A stretch of 64,000 nucleotides of DNA from Chloroflexota bacterium (GCA_026705605.1 JAPPAK010000001.1:558001-622000); one strand, 5' to 3'; shown: positions 26,172-34,771, counted from the stretch's first letter. Numbers and translations are program-made. Notes: generated by a model from the letters alone, not told the origin.

Positions 26172-26884
26172 GCGAGGGCGCACCCTTCGAGGGCTTCCCC
26201 GGCATCGGCAAGGCCACCGCCGTCCCCAACATGTTCTTCTCGGCGGTGCTACCCGCCATGCGCGAGCCCGGCGACTTGCTTGCCTTCCTCTGGGTTGCCC
26301 GCCTCGTCCAGGAACAGCAGGGCGATGCCCGCTTCGTCAGCGCCGACCAGGTCTGGGCGCTGTCCGATGCCGCCTCGACCTTCGAGACGCTCTCGGATGG
26401 CCGCGAATCCCTCGATCGAGGGCTCGCCGCCTGCGTCGAGCTCGGCGCCCTGCTCGCGCTCGACCTCGCCGGCAGCGGCCGCCAGGAGACCGTCTATTTC
26501 GTGAACAACCCCGCCTCCCGCCGTGCCGTGGCCCGCGCCCGGGGCGGCGACCTCGAACTCCGCCCCGGCGCCATCGCCTACGAGCCCCAGCCCGCCCGAC
26601 GCCCCAACATCTTCCACCTGTACGAGGAGCACGTTGGCACGATCACCCCGCTCGTCGCCGAACGCCTCCTCGTCGCCGCCGAGCAGTACCCGCAACACCT
26701 GGTCGAGTCCGCCTTCCGCGAAGCGGCCGAGCGGAACGTCCGCAACTGGAAGTACATCGAGCGCATGCTCCAAAACTGGTCCGAGGGGAACCAGCACCAT
26801 GAAGCGACTGGACAAAGCCTTGCTGACCGCCGCCGTCGATACGACCGCGACGGAGCCGCAGGATCCACCTCCCGCCCCCGCTGA
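26168..26884 (+). CDS. DnaD-domain replication initiation protein
   Basis: Starting at the GTG overlapping the dnaB stop, the frame encodes 238 residues. The C-terminal part at about 147-204 (NIFHLYEEHVGTITP, then YPQHLVESAFREAAERN and RNWKYIERMLQNW) carries the DnaD/DnaB2 domain signature with the tyrosine-helix and the YIxxxLxxW ending, which binds DNA and remodels primosome complexes. The N-terminal half is compatible with a winged helix. The final 28 residues overlap the next gene by 86 bases in another frame and are Arg-rich, so they may be a late frame extension. The role is inferred to be helicase loading with the following ATPase. Confidence 0.75.
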   Translation: MSEGAPFEGFPGIGKATAVPNMFFSAVLPAMREPGDLLAFLWVARLVQEQQGDARFVSADQVWALSDAASTFETLSDGRESLDRGLAACVELGALLALDLAGSGRQETVYFVNNPASRRAVARARGGDLELRPGAIAYEPQPARRPNIFHLYEEHVGTITPLVAERLLVAAEQYPQHLVESAFREAAERNVRNWKYIERMLQNWSEGNQHHEATGQSLADRRRRYDRDGAAGSTSRPR

Positions 26885-28151
26885 CGAGCCGGACGAAGAC
26901 GCCTGTCCACGCTGCGACGGTGCCGGCTTCGTCCGCCGCGCGCGTGAGCTCGAGGATCCGCGCTTCGGCCGCGCGGAACCCTGCGCCTGCATCCTCGACG
27001 AGACCGGCGAGGTGCGCCGCTCCCGACTCGAGCGCATCAGCAACCTCGGCGCCCTCACTCGCTTCACCTTCGATGCCCTCCAGGGCGAAGCGACCGCTGC
27101 CGCCGCCCAGGTCCGCGCCTACGCCGACGCGCCCGACGGCTGGCTCGTCCTGAAGGGGCCCAGTGGCTCCGGCAAGACCCACCTCGCTGCCGCCATCGCC
27201 AACGAGCGCATCGCCCGCGGTGAGCCTGTCCTCTTCATGTTCACACCCGACCTCCTGGACGGCCTTCGCGCTTCCTACGAGCCCGCCGAGGGCGAGCCCG
27301 GCTTCGACACGCTCTTCGAGCAGGTCCGCACCGCCCCCCTCCTCATCCTCGACGACATCGATGCCGCCGCTTCCAGCGAGTGGGCGCGCGAGAAGCTCTT
27401 CCAGTTGGTGAACGCGCGCTACAACTCCGCCCTCCCCACTGTCTGTACCTGCCACTCCCTTACCGACGCACTTGACGAACGCCTCTCCCGGCGCCTCGCC
27501 TCCGGCGCCGTTCTCGACCTCGAAGGCGGCGCCCCCCTGGCGCGCTACCGCCAGGTTGGCGGCATGACCCGCGAGCGCCTTGAGGACTTCGGCTTCCACA
27601 ACTTCCACACCCGCTTTCCCAACTACGCCTCTCAGGAGAACGAGTCCCTGCAGACCGCCTGGGAGAGCGCCCACCGCTTCGCCGACGCCCCCGAGGGCTG
27701 GATGCTCATGCTCGGCGAGAGCGGCTGCGGCAAGACGCACCTCGCCGCGGCCGTCGCGAACGCCGTCCTGCGCAACGGCGGCGATGCCTTCTTTGCCGTC
27801 GTCCCCGACCTCCTCGACCACCTCCGCGCCTCCTTCGCCCCCAACCGCGGAGACCCGGGCTACGACGAGCTATTCGAGAGCATCCGCAACGCCGGACTCC
27901 TCGTCCTCGACGACCTCGGCCCCCACACCAGCTCGTCCTGGGCCGTCGAGAAGCTCTTCCAGATCGCGAACTACCGCGCCTCCTCGCGCCTCCCCACCAT
28001 CATCACCGCCGCCCTCTCCCTCGACGAGCTCCGCGAGGCCCACCCCCGCGTCGCCGTGCGCGCCCTCGATCCGAAGCTGAGCCAGCACGTCGCCATCCTC
28101 GCCCGCCCCTACAACCTCCCGCCCCGCTCCGGCGGGAGTCGCCGCCGCTAA
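26799..28151 (+). CDS. DnaC/DnaI-like helicase loader with two tandem AAA+ domains
   Basis: The ATG at 26799 follows a GAGGGG ribosome-binding sequence and gives 450 residues. The N-terminus has a zinc-knuckle-like C36xxC39 and C62xC64, as in DnaC/DnaI loaders. Two full ATPase modules follow: Walker A GPSGSGKT at 120-127 with LILDD at 182-186, and GESGCGKT at 306-313 with LLVLDD at 367-372. The modules are clearly duplicated (SGxGKTHLAAA, PDLLDxLRAS and VEKLFQ or REKLFQ recur). Ordinary DnaC and DnaI carry one module. It lies at the end of rplI-dnaB-dnaD, consistent with loading DnaB. The second module's arginine-finger region is more diverged. Confidence 0.88.
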   Translation: MKRLDKALLTAAVDTTATEPQDPPPAPADEPDEDACPRCDGAGFVRRARELEDPRFGRAEPCACILDETGEVRRSRLERISNLGALTRFTFDALQGEATAAAAQVRAYADAPDGWLVLKGPSGSGKTHLAAAIANERIARGEPVLFMFTPDLLDGLRASYEPAEGEPGFDTLFEQVRTAPLLILDDIDAAASSEWAREKLFQLVNARYNSALPTVCTCHSLTDALDERLSRRLASGAVLDLEGGAPLARYRQVGGMTRERLEDFGFHNFHTRFPNYASQENESLQTAWESAHRFADAPEGWMLMLGESGCGKTHLAAAVANAVLRNGGDAFFAVVPDLLDHLRASFAPNRGDPGYDELFESIRNAGLLVLDDLGPHTSSSWAVEKLFQIANYRASSRLPTIITAALSLDELREAHPRVAVRALDPKLSQHVAILARPYNLPPRSGGSRRR

Positions 28152-28681
28152 CCCGACGGCCGCTCCAGGCCCCGCCGCTCCAACCACGCCCCCAGCGCCC
28201 AGTGCGTCGTGTCGAAGGCGAGCTCGTCCCAGGGGATCGCGTCCGGCGCGAACCACCCGATCTCGCTCGTCTCCGACCCCGCCGATCCCTCCCCCAGCGC
28301 CCGCGCCTCGTACACGATCACGACCACGCCGGCATGCGTACGCGTGTACACACCCAGCAGCGACAGTTCGTCGACGTCGAGGTTCGCCTCTTCGCGCGTC
28401 TCCCGCGCGGCCGCCTCCTCCGCCGTTTCCCCCACGTCCATGAAGCCGCCCGGAAACACCCAGGACCCCAGTCGCGGCTCGATCGCCCGCCGCACGAGCA
28501 GCAGGCTACCGTCCTCGCGCTCGGGAATCGTGCCCGCCACCGGCCGCGGGTTCAGGTAGTGCACGAACCCGCAGGCATCGCAGACCAGCCGCGTCATCGT
28601 GTCGCCCGGCGGGACCCGCTCCGTCAACTCGGCGCCGCACTGCATGCAGAAGCGGCCGGTGGCGTGGGGGTGGCTCGTCAC
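28148..28681 (-). CDS. Nudix hydrolase with N-terminal zinc ribbon
   Basis: The 177-residue protein starts with a GTG overlapping the moaE stop. A zinc ribbon (FCMQCG and LVCDACG) precedes the Nudix domain, and the Nudix box is readable as GFMDVGE with seven residues and then RETREEANL. The consensus Gly after the second Glu pair is Asn here. The arrangement resembles NudC-type and ADP-ribose-type hydrolases that cleave nucleoside diphosphates linked to other groups. It ends 4 bases into the end of the DnaC-like gene on the other strand. Its precise substrate is not shown. Confidence 0.86.
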   Translation of the reverse strand: MTSHPHATGRFCMQCGAELTERVPPGDTMTRLVCDACGFVHYLNPRPVAGTIPEREDGSLLLVRRAIEPRLGSWVFPGGFMDVGETAEEAAARETREEANLDVDELSLLGVYTRTHAGVVVIVYEARALGEGSAGSETSEIGWFAPDAIPWDELAFDTTHWALGAWLERRGLERPSG

Positions 28682-29133
28682 GAGCCGCGCATCGTGGCGG
28701 GCGCGCGCTCCATCCCCAGCGACTCCGGTCCCTCAATCCACTCCTCGCCGTCCGCCCACACTTCCTTCTTCCACACCGGCACCCGTCGCTTCACTTCGTT
28801 CACGAGCCAGTGGCCCGCCTCGAACGTGGCTGCCCGGTGACCCGCGCTCACGGCGACCAGCAGGCTCGTCTCACCGATCTCCAGCCGTCCCGTGCGGTGC
28901 AGCACGGCGCTGTCCGTCAGGTCAAAGCGCGCCAGCGCTTCCTCCGCCAGCTCCCGCATCGTCTTCTCCGCCATCGAGGGATAGGCGTCATACACGAGGT
29001 GGTCGACCGCTCGCCCCTTGTTGGTGTTGCGAACGATTCCCAGAAACACGTCCACCGCCCCCGCTTCGTCGCGCCGCACGGCCTCGATCGCTTCCTCTGG
29101 GTTCAGACGCTCTGGCGTCACGCGGATCAGCAT
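28678..29133 (-). CDS. moaE: Molybdopterin synthase catalytic subunit MoaE
   Basis: The 151-residue protein has the MoaE pattern: VFLGIVRNTNKGRAVDHLVYDAYPSMAEK near residue 30-60, the RTGRLEIGETSLLVAV strand and HRAATFEAGHWLVNEVKRRVPVWKKE with the catalytic lysines (K and VWKKE). With MoaD it inserts two sulfurs into precursor Z to form molybdopterin, the precursor of molybdenum and tungsten cofactors. It lies just 2 bases downstream of moaD. Its stop overlaps the Nudix gene start. Confidence 0.95.
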   Translation of the reverse strand: MLIRVTPERLNPEEAIEAVRRDEAGAVDVFLGIVRNTNKGRAVDHLVYDAYPSMAEKTMRELAEEALARFDLTDSAVLHRTGRLEIGETSLLVAVSAGHRAATFEAGHWLVNEVKRRVPVWKKEVWADGEEWIEGPESLGMERAPATMRGS

Positions 29134-29135
29134 TG

Positions 29136-29381
29136 CTAGCCTCCCGATACCGGCGGAATCAGGGCCAGTGTCGCGCCCGCCGGCACCGGCGCGTCCTCGT
29201 CGGCGTACTCTTCGTCGACCGCGTACAGCAGCGTTTCTGTGAACTCCGAGACCTGCGGATGCACTGCTATCAGCCTGTCGCGCACGGACGCCACCGTATC
29301 CCCGGCCACGTGCGCTAGCGAAAGCTCGCGCGTGCCGACGGCATCGGCCAGTGAGGCGAAGAACAGCACCGTGATCACCAT
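29136..29381 (-). CDS. moaD: Molybdopterin synthase sulfur carrier subunit MoaD
   Basis: I start at MVITVLFFASLADAVG (ATG at 29381), giving 81 residues; a further ATG 30 bases upstream is less likely because the ubiquitin-like fold begins with this beta strand. The C-terminus ends PPVSGG, the Gly-Gly that is adenylated and thiocarboxylated. MoaD donates sulfur to MoaE in the adjacent gene. The subunit pair supports the pterin cofactor needed by the aldehyde oxidoreductase at 20096. Start choice is the main uncertainty. Confidence 0.9.
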   Translation of the reverse strand: MVITVLFFASLADAVGTRELSLAHVAGDTVASVRDRLIAVHPQVSEFTETLLYAVDEEYADEDAPVPAGATLALIPPVSGG

Positions 29382-29438
29382 CGTGAGGATTGTAGCGTGT
29401 AGCGCTAGCACCGCCCGACAGCGTTATCCTCCCCGCCC

Positions 29439-30140
29439 GTGGCCACCCTCGTCACCCGCGCCCTCGACCTGCTCTACCCCCCGCGCTGCGTCGGCTGCGC
29501 CGCCTTCGGCCACAACCTCTGCGTGGATTGCTCCACGCTGCTCCTCCCCGCGAGCGGACCGGGCCGCTGCGGACGCTGCGGGGTAAGGAAGGACGATGAG
29601 GGCCGCTGCCCCGACTGCTTCAGCTGGCGCGACCTCGACGGCGCCCGGGCCGCCTTCGAGATGACGGGCCCGGCCCGCGGTGTCGTTCACGGCCTCAAGT
29701 TCAGCGGCATCCGCGACCTCGCGACCGACATGGCCGAGGCGCTCCACCCCGTCGTCGACGGGCTCGGCCCCGATGCCATCTTCCCCATCCCCCTCCACCT
29801 GCGGCGCCGTCGCTCGCGCGGCTTCAACCAGGCCGAGGTGCTCTTCGACCGTCTCGGCTGGCCGCCCGCCCCCGGCCGCCTCGACCGCATCCGCCCCACC
29901 GCCAGCCAGGTCGGCCTGAGCGCAGCCGAGCGTCGCGAGAACGTCGCCGGAGCCTTCCGCTACCGGGGCCCCAGCCTCAAGGGAGCCACCGTCGCCGTCC
30001 TCGACGACGTTGTCACGACCGGCGCGACCGCGAGCGAGTGCGCTCGCGTCCTCCGAGAGCACGGCGCTGGTCGCGTCTACGCCCTTGCCTACGCCCGCGC
30101 CCCCTACCACTCCCCCACCTCCGGCCGCTCAGACGACTAG
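29439..30140 (+). CDS. ComF-family phosphoribosyltransferase-like protein
   Basis: The 233-residue protein has a zinc-finger-like N-terminus with CVGCAAFGHNLCVDC and CGRCG...CPDC, followed by a phosphoribosyltransferase domain containing the PRPP loop VAVLDDVVTTGAT and the helix SRGFNQAEVL typical of ComF. In competent bacteria ComF takes part in uptake of transforming DNA; elsewhere its role is uncertain. It starts with GTG at 29439 and converges on the damaged methyltransferase gene, with ends overlapping by 4 bases. No competence genes were seen nearby. Confidence 0.87.
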   Translation: MATLVTRALDLLYPPRCVGCAAFGHNLCVDCSTLLLPASGPGRCGRCGVRKDDEGRCPDCFSWRDLDGARAAFEMTGPARGVVHGLKFSGIRDLATDMAEALHPVVDGLGPDAIFPIPLHLRRRRSRGFNQAEVLFDRLGWPPAPGRLDRIRPTASQVGLSAAERRENVAGAFRYRGPSLKGATVAVLDDVVTTGATASECARVLREHGAGRVYALAYARAPYHSPTSGRSDD

Positions 30141-30949
30141 GCTCCCCGATGGTCGGAAGCGCGAACTGGTGGGTGTCCCCAGGTGATGGTTGTTGCCATG
30201 TCTAGGAGGAGCATCTTCTGGTGGGCGTACGGGGAGACTAGGTCGCGCACGGCGGCATCGAATTCGTGAGCTGTCTCGGCAGCCATGCGCTGCCTTGAGA
30301 AGCCGTTCCTTGCGTGCAGCAACTCGACGTAGGCCTCAACGCTCACTCGGTGCTGGCGAGCAGATGTGCGCTTTCTGCCCTCAACAACCAATAGGTTTCT
30401 CTGTTGAAGCTCGTCGATGACGTTGAATCGTCCGAAATGCTCGTTCGTCGAATACTTCGGGAGCATGCCATTGAGATCCTCGACCCAGGGAGCGGCGATC
30501 TCGTGGCCCCCAAACAATCGCGAGGTGCCCGCGAAGAGACAGCGCAGCACCTACCTTCGGCAGGACGACATGCCAGTCCATCCAGTGGATGCTGGCTCCG
30601 GCAACCACGAGGGCAAATCGCGTCTCGTACGGAAGTCTTCGGCGCTCTGGTGTATCCATCTGATGTTCGACCGGCCACCCCCTTCTCTCTGTCGGCCGAG
30701 TCTGATCATCTCCTCCGACGCATCCACCGCGTCCACTCGCTCGACATGCGGCGCGAGCGGCCTGGCCAACTCGCCTGTTCCGCACCCCAGGTCCAGCACG
30801 ATGCGTGGTTCGTCTTCCATGAGGTCGTGGAGGGTCTCGAAGACCTCGTTGGAGTACGGCGGATAATTCACGTACGCGTTCGCGACGCTCTGATCTCGGA
30901 ACTGTTGGGCATACTCAGGTGCCAAGTGCCTGGGTCTTGGTCTGCTCAA
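30137..30949 (-). pseudogene. Frameshifted SAM-dependent methyltransferase
   Basis: Three successive frames together give one class I methyltransferase. The first has the N-terminus and motif I (VLDLGCGTGELARPL, then DASEEMIRLGR) up to SAEDF; the second carries LPYETRFALVVAGASIHWMDW and LRGHLAIVW; the third continues EIAAPWVEDLNGMLPKYSTN to the end with NGFSRQRM. The first shift lies about 30622-30626, the second near the five-C run at 30508-30515. A TTG at 30949 overlapping the upstream gene's TGA is the likely original start. Translation should be disrupted, so it is either a decayed gene or two sequencing errors. Base composition here is clearly lower in G+C than around. Confidence 0.75.
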
Positions 30950-31800
30950 AGGGTGTCTACCTTCTCCAGCTCCCAGACGATGACGATGGAAAGTCCCTCG
31001 ACCGCTGCCTCGAGGAGGCCCGGTCGCTGGTCGGCGAAGCCGAGGGCCGCGATGGCGTCCCCGGTCCACACCGGTTCCCGGCAGTCGGTGACGCTCAGCC
31101 CGGCATCCCGGAACGCCGACAGGTAGTCCGACACCTGGTGGACATGATTCTGGACGAAGCCGAACTCTCCCTGGTCTCGGGCATATCTGGCGTGAGACCC
31201 AAGCATGGCCATGAGGGGATGCACGTCCGAGATGATGACGCGCCCACCCGGCCGGACGACGCGCGCCAGTTCTCCGATCGGAGGGCGGAGCCTGGTGAGG
31301 TGCGTGAGGGCGAGCGTGCAGACCACCAGGTCGAAGGCTTCGGGTGGCAGGGGGATCGCGGTCAGATCGGCCAGCTCAAAGTGGGCCGCAGGAACCTTCC
31401 TCCGTGCCGCTTCAAGCATCTCCGGAGTCGCGTCGAAGCCCGTGACCGCATGTCCGAGCGACGCCAGGTGTTGCGCCCATCTCCCCGTGCCACAGGCGGC
31501 ATCCAGGGCCGTTCCGATGGGGACTGCGTCCAGCATCTCCCGCACGACGGGCTCCTCCGCCAGCAGTACCGGGTTATCCGGGCGGTCGTAACCCTGGGCC
31601 CACTCGCCGTATCCCGTCGCGACCTCGTATTCGATCTCGACGAGCGGGGTAGACCATGGCGGTTCCCCCCGGCTTTCTACGACTTCGGCGATGCTCCTTG
31701 CCCGCTCCTGAACCGTTCCAGGATCGAGACCCCACGACCGCAGGATCGCGAGCCCCTCGAACCCCAGGATGAAGTCACCAAACGTCGGGTGCTCGGTCAT
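30946..31800 (-). CDS. Class I SAM-dependent methyltransferase
   Basis: The 284-residue protein shows motif I ALDAACGTGRWAQHL, the acidic turn TGFDATPEMLEAAR, motif II DLTAIPLPPEAFDLVVC and the motif III segment VVRPGGRVIISDVHP, so it should transfer a methyl group from S-adenosylmethionine. The substrate cannot be read from sequence. An AGGAG precedes the ATG at 31800. Its stop overlaps the TTG of the broken methyltransferase downstream by 4 bases, so the two formed an operon. Codon use is less G+C-rich than that of neighbouring genes, suggesting recent acquisition. Confidence 0.85.
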   Translation of the reverse strand: MTEHPTFGDFILGFEGLAILRSWGLDPGTVQERARSIAEVVESRGEPPWSTPLVEIEYEVATGYGEWAQGYDRPDNPVLLAEEPVVREMLDAVPIGTALDAACGTGRWAQHLASLGHAVTGFDATPEMLEAARRKVPAAHFELADLTAIPLPPEAFDLVVCTLALTHLTRLRPPIGELARVVRPGGRVIISDVHPLMAMLGSHARYARDQGEFGFVQNHVHQVSDYLSAFRDAGLSVTDCREPVWTGDAIAALGFADQRPGLLEAAVEGLSIVIVWELEKVDTL

Positions 31801-31868
31801 GGCGCTCGCTCCTGCCGCCGATGTAGGGGCCTACTGACACCGTAGGCGGACGGTGCGCTACCGGCCAA

Positions 31869-31889
31869 GGCCGGCCCGAGAGGCCGGCC
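31869..31889. repeat. 8-bp GGCCGGCC inverted repeat in the methyltransferase/moxR divergent gap
   Basis: GGCCGGCC at 31869-31876 and again at 31882-31889 around a CGAGA loop form a perfect hairpin; another CCGGCC precedes it. The 120-base gap also holds a TACAAT at 31906-31911, ten bases before the moxR start, which would be a -10 element with an almost leaderless transcript. Role as operator or transcription barrier is a guess. Confidence 0.4.
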
Positions 31890-31920
31890 CCCCGGTTGTT
31901 GTCGCTACAATGGTCTGTCG

Positions 31921-32916
31921 ATGGCTCTCCCTGCCCAGCCACCACTTTCCCCCGATGCGTCGGCCGCCGCCGACTCGCTCGCTCGCGTCCGCAAGGAGAT
32001 TCACGCCGCCGTCGTCGGCCAGGACGCGCTCATCGACCGGCTCCTGATCGGCCTGCTCGTCTCCGGGCATGTGCTCGTCGAAGGCGTGCCCGGTCTCGCC
32101 AAGAGCCTCACGGTCACGAGCCTCGCGAACGCCCTCGATGTCTCCGGCGTGCGCATCCAGTTCACGCCCGACCTGCTTCCTGCCGACCTCATCGGGACGG
32201 AGGTCCTGAATCCCGCCGAGGGCAACTTCGCCATCCGCCAGGGACCCATCTTCGCCAACATCGTCCTCGCCGACGAGATCAACCGCGCACCCGCCAAGGT
32301 GCAGTCCGCCCTTCTCGAAGCGATGCAGGAGCGACAGGTCAGCATCGGCGGCCAGACCCTCACTTTGCCCGACCCCTTCTTCGTCATGGCTACGCAGAAC
32401 CCCATCGAACAGGAGGGCACCTACCCCCTCCCCGAGGCGCAGCTCGATCGTTTCCTCCTCAAGGTTCGCGTCGACTACCCCACCCGCCAGGAGGAGCGCG
32501 AGGTGCTTGAGCTCGGGCTGGACGGCGGCGCTCCGCCCCCCGTCCGTGCCATCGCCACCCGCGATGAGCTCCTCGCCGCCCGCGATGCGCTCAACAGCGT
32601 CGCGCTCGACGAGGCCCTCAAGGACTACTGCGTCCAGATCGTGCAGGCCACCCGCCGCCCCGCTGCCTACCGCCTCCCCGAGCTGCGCACGCTCATCGCC
32701 TACGGCGCCTCCCCCCGCGCCACCATCGCCCTCGCCCGCACCGCCCGCGCCCGCGCCCTCCTCGAAGGCCGCGCCTACACCATGCCCGACGATGTGAAGG
32801 CGCTCGCCCACGACGTCCTCCGCCACCGCATCGTCACCACCTACGAGGCGGACGCGGAGGAGATCACGACCGACGACATCATCGACCGCGTCCTCGAAGC
32901 CATCGAGGTGCCCTGA
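31921..32916 (+). CDS. MoxR-family AAA+ ATPase
   Basis: The 331-residue protein has Walker A GVPGLAKS, Walker B VLADEINRAPAKVQSALLEAM, the sensor ATQNPIEQEGTYPLPEAQLDRF and the C-terminal winged region, all typical of MoxR. MoxR ATPases act as chaperones that mature or assemble partner complexes, usually together with von Willebrand factor A (VWA) proteins. It heads a compact operon with DUF58, a BatD-like protein and two VWA proteins. Length is normal. Confidence 0.93.
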   Translation: MALPAQPPLSPDASAAADSLARVRKEIHAAVVGQDALIDRLLIGLLVSGHVLVEGVPGLAKSLTVTSLANALDVSGVRIQFTPDLLPADLIGTEVLNPAEGNFAIRQGPIFANIVLADEINRAPAKVQSALLEAMQERQVSIGGQTLTLPDPFFVMATQNPIEQEGTYPLPEAQLDRFLLKVRVDYPTRQEEREVLELGLDGGAPPPVRAIATRDELLAARDALNSVALDEALKDYCVQIVQATRRPAAYRLPELRTLIAYGASPRATIALARTARARALLEGRAYTMPDDVKALAHDVLRHRIVTTYEADAEEITTDDIIDRVLEAIEVP

Positions 32917-32924
32917 GGGCGGCC

Positions 32925-33881
32925 ATGCGCGCGTGGTGGCCGCGGCTCTGGCGCTCCCGGCGCGACCCCTCCCGGCCCGCGTCCGACGAAGCGGCTTCGC
33001 TCGATGGCGCGACCGAACTCCTGCGTCGCGTCCGCGCCATCGAGATACGCGCCCGCCGCCTTGTGGATGACCTCTTCCTGGGCGAGTACCACGCCGTCTT
33101 CCGCGGTCGCGGCATCGAGTTCGACGAGCTCCGCCCCTACGTCGTCGGCGATGACGTGCGCTCCATCGACTGGAAGTCGTACGCCCGCACGGGCCAGCCC
33201 CTCGTCCGCCGCTACCGCGAGGACCGCGACCTGACCGTGCTGTTCGCCGTGGACGTGAGTGCCTCGCAGACGGCAGGCGCCGCCGAGCGCTCCAAGGCCA
33301 GCCTCGCCGCCGAGCTCTGCGCCGTCTTCGCCCTCGCCGCCATCCGCAACAACGACCGCGCCGGGCTCCTGCTCTTCGCGAGCGCCCCCGAGCGCTACCT
33401 GCGCCCCGCCGGCGGCAGCATCCACGTCCTGCGCCTCGTGAGCGAGGTCCTCTCCGCCCGACCCGAGACCCGGGGCACCGACCTCGGTGCCGCCCTCGAG
33501 TACCTGACAGGCGTTCAGCGCCGTCGCGCCACCCTGTTCATCATCTCGGACTTCCTCACGGAGGGGTACGCCCGAGCCCTCCGCGCCGCCGCCCGCCGCT
33601 TCGACATCATCGCCGTCCGCATCCGCGAGCCCCTCGACGAGCAGCTTCCCGCCGCCGGAATCGTGCGGCTCGAGGACGCAGAAGGCGGCCCCGCCTACGA
33701 GGTCGACAGCGACGACGAGGCCGTGCGCGAGGCCTACGCCGCCCGCGTCCGCGAGATCGATGCCGAGCGGGAGCGCCTCTTCGGCGAGCTCGGCATCGAT
33801 GAGATAGCCATCGTCACCGGCGAGGACTACGTGCGTGCGCTCCTCGCCTTCTTCCGCCGCCGCGCCCGGGCCGTCGCGTGA
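32925..33881 (+). CDS. DUF58 domain protein (VWA-like)
   Basis: The 318-residue protein shows the DUF58 signature ELRPYVVGDDVRSIDWKSYARTGQPLVRRY followed by VLFAVDVSASQTAG, where the DxSxS residues of a VWA metal site are present (DVSAS). It is cytoplasmic by sequence, lacking a signal peptide or membrane spans. DUF58 genes nearly always accompany moxR. It starts 8 bases after moxR and its stop overlaps the next gene's GTG by 4 bases. Confidence 0.9.
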   Translation: MRAWWPRLWRSRRDPSRPASDEAASLDGATELLRRVRAIEIRARRLVDDLFLGEYHAVFRGRGIEFDELRPYVVGDDVRSIDWKSYARTGQPLVRRYREDRDLTVLFAVDVSASQTAGAAERSKASLAAELCAVFALAAIRNNDRAGLLLFASAPERYLRPAGGSIHVLRLVSEVLSARPETRGTDLGAALEYLTGVQRRRATLFIISDFLTEGYARALRAAARRFDIIAVRIREPLDEQLPAAGIVRLEDAEGGPAYEVDSDDEAVREAYAARVREIDAERERLFGELGIDEIAIVTGEDYVRALLAFFRRRARAVA

Positions 33882-34771
33882 GGCGCCTCGCTCTCCTCTG
33901 TGCCCTCGCCGTCGTGCTGGCGGTTCCTGCGCTCGCCTCCGCGCAGGAACCCGAGGCAACCGTTTCGCGGACATTCGCCGCGATCGGCGAGCAGATTGTC
34001 GTCACGATCACCCTCGACACACCTGCCGACGCTGTCGTCGAAGTGGACCCGGCCGGGGAGTCATGGGGCGACGTTCGCGTCATCCGCGTCCTCTCGCAGT
34101 CCGCCACCGCGACCGAGGCGGGGCTGCGGCACCGAATCGAAGTGCTGGTGGCGCCCTTCGCCCTCGGCGCGGTGACTTTCTCGCCCGCCGTGGTTGTCAC
34201 GACCGATTCCGGGTCCGCCCCCGCCGCGCTCCCCGCCCTCACCCTTGAGGTGCCCTCCACCCTCTCGCCCGATGAGCCGCTGACCCTTTCCCCCCTCCCG
34301 CCGCCCGTCCCCATCGATGGTGCCCAGTCTGCATTCCTCTGGCCGGGGGTCGCGCTTGGCGGGTTCGTCGCGGTCGCCATCGCGGCCATTGTCTCCGTCC
34401 TCGCCCGGCGCTGGTGGCGAAACCGGCCCGTCGACCCCGGCGAGGTCGTCCCCGAGCCGCCCCCCGGCCCCGACGTCCTGGCAAGCGCCGAAGCGCTGCT
34501 CGAAACCGACGCCGCCGGCGCCTATCGCGCCATCTCCAGCGCGGTCCGCCACGTCCTCGGGGAGCGCTACGAGTTCCCCGCCCAGTCCCTCACGGCTGCC
34601 GAGTTGGAGACGCGCATGGCCGACGCGGGCGTCGACGGCTGGGAGGAACGCATGGCGCGCGAGTTGCTGCGCGAGTGCGACGCCGTCGTCTACGCCGGTT
34701 ATCGCCCCGTCGTGGAGCGCCGCGTCGCCGACCTCAGGATCGCCCGCGAGATCATCGGAGGGACCGGCTGA
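33878..34771 (+). CDS. BatD-like membrane-anchored protein
   Basis: The 297-residue protein starts with a GTG and has a signal peptide at about 1-22 (hydrophobic LALLCALAVVLAVPALA, then SAQE). An Ig-like extracytoplasmic beta region occupies about 25-130, a Pro-rich segment follows, a single membrane span lies at about 153-177, and a cytoplasmic helical tail follows. The layout matches BatD/DUF4381-type proteins of MoxR operons. It overlaps the downstream VWA gene by one base (TGATG). Assignment rests on context as much as on sequence. Confidence 0.68.
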   Translation: MRRLALLCALAVVLAVPALASAQEPEATVSRTFAAIGEQIVVTITLDTPADAVVEVDPAGESWGDVRVIRVLSQSATATEAGLRHRIEVLVAPFALGAVTFSPAVVVTTDSGSAPAALPALTLEVPSTLSPDEPLTLSPLPPPVPIDGAQSAFLWPGVALGGFVAVAIAAIVSVLARRWWRNRPVDPGEVVPEPPPGPDVLASAEALLETDAAGAYRAISSAVRHVLGERYEFPAQSLTAAELETRMADAGVDGWEERMARELLRECDAVVYAGYRPVVERRVADLRIAREIIGGTG

